NCBI GenBank assembly: GCA_963677085.2
Contig: CAXXFH010000004.1
Span: 4,154,001-4,218,000, forward strand
DNA length: 64,000 nt
Direction: 5' to 3'
Source: G963677085 sp963677085
Lineage (GTDB): Bacteria > Planctomycetota > Planctomycetia > Pirellulales > Thermoguttaceae
Positions 60,233 through 64,000 of this stretch are shown here, in pieces (position 1 is the stretch's first letter; each line of letters begins with the position of its first letter). Both the position numbers and the translations under genes were made by a program. The notes beneath the pieces were generated by a model. That model searched no databases, was not told where the DNA came from, and saw only the letters and a program-made list of their open reading frames with translations.

Positions 60233-61336
60233 TCAACGACGCACGACGCCTGCGGCTGATGCAGTTGTGGCACGCGGTGCGTGGGCGAAGACTTCCACCT
60301 CGCGAACGCCGCACACGCGAGCAAAGTAGATCTGTCGTTCATTGAGCGACTCGACGGCGATCAGGTCGCCGTGGCTACCCTGTTCGCGTGCCCGGGCTGC
60401 CGTTCGCACCACGATGCCCGACGAACGGGCGCTGACGGTTACCACTTCGCCCCGCTGTACCATCAAGGGAGACCGAATCTGTTCTGCCGTGAGAAACCGT
60501 CCTTGGGGAATCGACTGAGTCGCTTCTTTGCCGACTACCTCGGCCAACGAAAAAAAGCTACCGGTCGTCATCGGATCGGTGGGGTCCGCGGGGGCTAGCG
60601 CCACGTCGGTCGCTCGGATCATGGCACCGCGCGGTAAGCTACGAATCGCACACACCGACGCGGGAGGAACGGCCACGCTGGCGTCGACTTCGAATTGCTG
60701 CCGGTTGCCAGCCGTGTCGACCGACACGACGAACCGTTGCATGCCCGTGAACGGCGGTTCGCCACCGCTTACCGAGATGGTTGCCGAGGGATCCGCAAGC
60801 AGTCGGGTTTGGGCCGAGGGGAGTTCCACTTCGACCACCCAGGGTTGTTCGGCCGAGACCTGTTGCTGCAGGCAGCGTTCGATGGCCCGCTCCAACTGGG
60901 ATTTTGCCCGGCGGGTCATGGCAAACGTAACCGGTTCGTCGTCGGGCTGAACGTCGGAAATTCCGGACGCGGTGACCATCACTTGACTAGAGCCGGAAAA
61001 ACGGTGTTCGGTGAGGTTCACGCCGCAAAGGAGCAAAGCGTCTTGGATTTCGCGAAGCCGGACATAACGGGGGCGCGTGGCAACCGGGGCAGGGAACAGT
61101 TCCATGGCCGCCAGCGTATCAATCTCCGTTTGGCTGTTGGTCACGATGTCGGCCACGTCGCCCAGGGTGACGATCGGCCCATGGCTTTCGCTGCTCGACT
61201 TCAGACGAAACTCGGCCGCCGCCGACACGGTGGGGTGGATCGACGGCAGCAGCGTAGCCGCCGCGCAGAACGCCCAAGCGACTGCGCGGTAGGCAATGCG
61301 TTTATTGCGACAACGGCAAGCGATACGGCAAGGCAC
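60233..61336 (-). CDS. flgA: Flagellar basal body P-ring formation chaperone (FlgA)
   Basis: The protein has 367 residues, somewhat long because of an N-terminal extension. A signal-like region (IAYRAVAWAFCAAATLLPSI...AAA) is followed by a region of about 190 residues, then the SAF domain typical of FlgA. The SAF part includes VCAIRSLPRGAMIRATDVAL, SLAEVVGKEATQSIPQGRFL, IRSPLMVQRGEVVTVSARSS and LNERQIYFARVCG. GTG 61336 with AAGGGAATC upstream is the start. FlgA assists P-ring assembly by FlgI in the periplasm. It lies between flgG and flgH. Confidence 0.92.
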   Translation of the reverse strand: MPCRIACRCRNKRIAYRAVAWAFCAAATLLPSIHPTVSAAAEFRLKSSSESHGPIVTLGDVADIVTNSQTEIDTLAAMELFPAPVATRPRYVRLREIQDALLLCGVNLTEHRFSGSSQVMVTASGISDVQPDDEPVTFAMTRRAKSQLERAIERCLQQQVSAEQPWVVEVELPSAQTRLLADPSATISVSGGEPPFTGMQRFVVSVDTAGNRQQFEVDASVAVPPASVCAIRSLPRGAMIRATDVALAPADPTDPMTTGSFFSLAEVVGKEATQSIPQGRFLTAEQIRSPLMVQRGEVVTVSARSSGIVVRTAARAREQGSHGDLIAVESLNERQIYFARVCGVREVEVFAHAPRATTASAAGVVRR

Positions 61337-61358
61337 GACGATTCCCTTCTCGTTTGGA

Positions 61359-62162
61359 TTAATAACGCCGCAAGTTCGAGACGGTTTGCATCATTTCGTC
61401 TCCGACTTTGACCGCCTGCGAGTTCAACTCGAAGCTGCGTTGGGTTTTGATCAAGTCGATCAATTCGTTGACGGGTTCAACGTTCGAGGCTTCCAGCGAA
61501 TTCTGTTGAATCGATCCCAGGCCGTCTTGCCCGGGATTGCCGAGGATGGGCGCGGCCGAGGCATCGGTTTCGGCATAGAGTCCTTCGCCCATCCGCAACA
61601 AGCCTTCGGGATTGACGAAGTAGGCCAATTCAATCTGGCCGACCTGCGATAGCTGCTGATTCTGCGGCTGCTGTACCGAGACGATTCCCTCGGCGCTGAT
61701 CACGATGTCGGTGGCGTCTTGCGGGATGTTGATCGGTGGTTCGAGAAGACGACCGACATTGGCCGAGGCGACGACCAAATCGCCGTTGGAGTTTTTCGAA
61801 AGGTTACCCATCCGGGTGTAGTAGGTGTCGCCGTTGGGATCGGTGACCTGAAGGAAGCCTTGCCCGGCGATGGTAATGTCGAGTTGGTTGCCGGTCGACT
61901 GGATGCTACCCTGGGTGAAATTTCCCTGGGTACCCGAAACGCGCGACCCCAAGCCGATGGAAATACCCACCGGGGTAAACTGGCCGGCCGTGTCTTCGGC
62001 ACCGGGGAGCTTCTCGTGGCGATAGAGGAGATCCTCGAAGTCGGCCCTCATGCTCTTGAAGGCCGTGGTTTCCACGTTGGCCAAGTTGTTGGCGATGACG
62101 TCCAGCTTGGTTTCCAGGGCCTTCATGCCCGTGGCAGCCGTGTAAAGCGTTTGAACACTCAT
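61359..62162 (-). CDS. flgG: Flagellar distal rod protein (FlgG)
   Basis: The protein has 267 residues. MSVQTLYTAATGMKALETKL, DVIANNLANVETTAFKSMRA is the rod/hook N-terminal signature. The C-terminal EASNVEPVNELIDLIKTQRS, FELNSQAVKVGDEMMQTVSN is the FlgG hallmark. It forms the distal rod. The gene follows flgF and is before flgA in this minus-strand operon. Confidence 0.97.
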   Translation of the reverse strand: MSVQTLYTAATGMKALETKLDVIANNLANVETTAFKSMRADFEDLLYRHEKLPGAEDTAGQFTPVGISIGLGSRVSGTQGNFTQGSIQSTGNQLDITIAGQGFLQVTDPNGDTYYTRMGNLSKNSNGDLVVASANVGRLLEPPINIPQDATDIVISAEGIVSVQQPQNQQLSQVGQIELAYFVNPEGLLRMGEGLYAETDASAAPILGNPGQDGLGSIQQNSLEASNVEPVNELIDLIKTQRSFELNSQAVKVGDEMMQTVSNLRRY

Positions 62163-62286
62163 GAGAGAAGGGGCGAGGGGCTAGGGATTAGGGACGAGAA
62201 ATTTAGGATAAGGAATTAGGAATCAGGGAGTCCAAGGCTTGATCGCTTCAGCGACCATGACCGCACAACCAGACGCCACCGCCGGA

Positions 62287-63039
62287 TTACCGCACGCGCA
62301 TCACTCGGTTCACCAAACCGTTGAGCATGTCGTCTTGGGCTTTCATCAGGTTGACATTCGCCTCCAGGGCACGCGAGGCGATGATCATCTCCGTCATTTC
62401 CGTCGTGGGGTCTACGCCGGAACCCTCCAGGAATCCCTGCAATACGCGGCGGTCTTCCACGGCAATGGTTTGGGGTTCCGACAAGGAGTGGAACAGGTTT
62501 TCGCCCACATGGACGAGGTCGTTAAGCGATTCGGGACGCACGATGGCAAGCTGTTGCACGGTGCCTGCTTGGCGAACGCCTCCGTTGGATGTGAACTCCC
62601 ACGCTTCGGTGGGGTTGATGACAACCGGGGCACCGGCATCGTTCAGTACGGGATGGCCGTCGGGAGTCACCAGTTGGCCCTGGGCGGTCAACTGAAAGTT
62701 TCCAGCCCGGGTTAACAACGCTTCATTATCCTTCTGAACCACGAAGAACCCTTCGCCTTCGATGGCCAGGTCGCTGAGTCCTTTCGTATTCGACAAGGGG
62801 CCGGCGGAGAAGTCGGTAACCGTTTGTTGGACCATTACGCCGCCGCCGGCATCTTCGATGGCACCTGTGTCGGGCAGCATGATGCCCTCGTCGATGGCTT
62901 CGGCGTATCGGGCGCGGAAAACGGCCAACTCGCGCTTGAAGCCGGGCGTATCGACGTTTGCCAAATTGTTGGCAATCACCTCCAGACGCATCTGTTGGGT
63001 GTGAGCACCATCGGCCGAGATATAAAGCCCATATGGCAT
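62287..63039 (-). CDS. flgF: Flagellar proximal rod protein (FlgF-like)
   Basis: The protein has 250 residues. MPYGLYISADGAHTQQMRLE, VIANNLANVDTPGFKRELAV shows the rod/hook N-terminal motif. The C-terminal SGVDPTTEMTEMIIASRALE, ANVNLMKAQDDMLNGLVNRV is the rod helix. The shorter central domain and the position before flgG favour FlgF over FlgG. It heads the operon, with fliW divergent 547 bases away. Confidence 0.9.
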   Translation of the reverse strand: MPYGLYISADGAHTQQMRLEVIANNLANVDTPGFKRELAVFRARYAEAIDEGIMLPDTGAIEDAGGGVMVQQTVTDFSAGPLSNTKGLSDLAIEGEGFFVVQKDNEALLTRAGNFQLTAQGQLVTPDGHPVLNDAGAPVVINPTEAWEFTSNGGVRQAGTVQQLAIVRPESLNDLVHVGENLFHSLSEPQTIAVEDRRVLQGFLEGSGVDPTTEMTEMIIASRALEANVNLMKAQDDMLNGLVNRVMRVR

Positions 63040-63586
63040 GGCGATTCAGACGAGTTCGAGTGACGTCCCCCTGCAAGCACCGCGTGCGACGTGCGCACTG
63101 CGTGTCCTCCCCGTATAGCAAGCAGCGTGCCAATTCGCCCAAAGCCACGCCCGATGGTCCGCAAGTCGGGCAAATCGCCTTTTATTGCGGGATTCGCCAC
63201 CACGGGACCGTTCCCCGTGCGTTGCCAGAACGTTGCCGGTTCGTCGGGCAATCTGCGGTTCCTGCCGACCACTCGCGCAGAAACGGCCGGTTGCGCGGTG
63301 TCTGTCGCAAAGTCGGGTGCTGGGTGCCACGGGCTGCTTTTCAGCCAGTGCCGAACCCGGGCATACAAGCTGCCCGTGGCACCCGCATATAAAAGTCAGC
63401 AAAGCGTTGTGGCATAAAAACCCCAATCACCTCGTGGCGTCTGTGAGGCCGCCGCGGAACGGCTTGGATTTTCTGGATTGACTAGATACCCCTAGTTCGT
63501 CATTTTTGCTGTTTATCCCCGATTGACTATTCCGATAGGTTCTATGGATACTAACGCGATTCGTATGCAGACACAGGCTAATTGCC
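63040..63586. other. Divergent promoter region between flgF and fliW
   Basis: This 547-base stretch has no supported gene. It contains a family A palindrome (63322-63384) and an AT-richer part at about 63460-63580 before fliW. A CCGATAG word at 63532-63538 recalls the sigma-28 -10 element, but its -35 partner was not convincing. Flagellar promoters for flgF must also lie here. Confidence 0.45.
63322..63384. repeat. Family A palindromic repeat (copy 5)
   Basis: GGGTGCCACGGGCTGC and the terminal CTGCCCGTGGCACCC form the outer stem, and CAGCCAGTG lies in the interior. Outer arms are shared with the copy at 32240-32304. Confidence 0.72.
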
Positions 63587-64000
63587 ATGCAGATCAGAAC
63601 GACCCGTTTCGGTACCGTCGATGTCGACTCCGACGCCGTAATTGAGTTTCCCGGCGGCTTGTTGGGATTCCAGGGGTGTCAGAGGTGGATGCTACTGGCC
63701 GACTCCGCTAGTCGAGCCGTGGCGTGGCTTCAGAGTGTGGATCGCGCGGATTTGGCCCTGGCTGTGGTCAGTCCGCGACGCTTCATTCCGGAGTATCAAA
63801 TCCGCGTGGCACGCCGCGAACTCGAGGCGATCGGTCTGGACGACGTAAGTCGGGCTGAGGTGCTGGCCATCGTCGGCAAATCGGATCGCGCCATGACGTT
63901 GAATCTCAAGGCGCCGCTGGTCATCAATGTCGAACGGGGGATGGGACGACAGGTGATCGGCAACGGCGAACTTCCGATTCAGTTTGAGATACCCTGTAAA
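63587..64000 (+). CDS. fliW: Flagellar assembly factor FliW (partial, C-terminus off the right edge)
   Basis: I translated 138 codons from ATG 63587 to the window end without a stop. The product starts MQIRTTRFGTVDVDSDAVIE and continues FPGGLLGFQGCQRWMLLA. It carries the FliW-type FPGGLLGFQ and LALAVVSPRRFIPEY segments. FliW is usually about 140-150 residues, so little is missing. FliW binds flagellin and antagonises CsrA in other bacteria; a csrA gene may follow beyond the edge. It is transcribed away from the flgF operon. Confidence 0.93.
   Translation, partial: MQIRTTRFGTVDVDSDAVIEFPGGLLGFQGCQRWMLLADSASRAVAWLQSVDRADLALAVVSPRRFIPEYQIRVARRELEAIGLDDVSRAEVLAIVGKSDRAMTLNLKAPLVINVERGMGRQVIGNGELPIQFEIPCK

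Noticed and set aside
63520..63560. Sigma-28 promoter for fliW
   Set aside because: CCGATAG resembles the -10 element, but no TAAA-type -35 was found at the right distance.

Overview
The window looks like chromosomal DNA of a planctomycete, probably of the Pirellulales/Rhodopirellula type. The evidence is a DUF1559 pilin-like protein with an H-X9-DG tail, two PEP-CTERM proteins behind an ECF sigma factor and a FecR-like regulator, a sulfatase, a Tat-exported Gfo/Idh/MocA oxidoreductase, an HzsA-related exported protein, DUF502 and DUF6688-like membrane proteins, GC-rich codon use with long antisense shadow ORFs, and many short palindromic repeats between genes. No rRNA or tRNA gene was recognised.

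Layout. 1-9.3 kb (all minus strand): the cut-off HzsA-related gene, the DUF1559 gene, the ECF sigma - FecR - PEP-CTERM - PEP-CTERM cassette, and squalene-hopene cyclase. 10.0-15.5 kb (plus): a three-gene iron-sulfur flavoprotein operon encoding a NuoE-like subunit, a NuoF-like subunit fused to a GltD/NfnB-type FAD-NAD(P) module, and an [FeFe]-hydrogenase subunit with L1, L2 and L3 motifs. 15.6-18 kb (minus): a broken GxxExxY gene, a YihY/BrkB membrane protein and an RsbW/RsbV-type switch pair. 18-36.9 kb: mixed genes, including a CheY-like regulator with a clear terminator, a sulfatase-GDPD fusion, a zinc-ribbon protein, a 4Fe-4S protein, a DUF481-like protein, an MFS-acyltransferase fusion overlapping an acyl-AMP ligase (an Aas-like lipid module), a TadG-like VWA protein and a HEAT-repeat protein. 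36.9-52.2 kb: Gfo/Idh/MocA, a Spy-like protein, an LptF/G permease, a PLP aminotransferase, a ComF-like protein, DUF502, hemC, a small coiled-coil gene with a structured leader, an AT-richer two-gene island, a DUF6688-like protein, rsgA and cardiolipin synthase. 52.5-64 kb: the flagellar hook/rod/ring cluster flgF-flgG-flgA-flgH-flgI-flgJ-flgN-flgK-flgL on the minus strand, with fliW divergent and cut by the right edge.

How the genes relate. The best-connected systems are the hydrogenase-like complex (overlapping start and stop codons imply co-translation), the sigma/FecR/PEP-CTERM cassette (exported proteins behind a dedicated sigma factor), the lipid recycling pair and the flagellar operon, whose FlgL carries a very large insertion. 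The intergenic space holds at least six dispersed repeat families. One copy lies in-frame inside a ferredoxin gene, one coincides with the truncation of a GxxExxY gene, and one forms the body of a 166-bp MITE-like element. I found no clearly new defence or biosynthetic island. The strongest candidates for something undescribed are the fused NuoF-GltD hydrogenase subunit, the giant FlgL, the sulfatase-GDPD fusion and a structured RNA with a terminator at about 46.0-46.13 kb.
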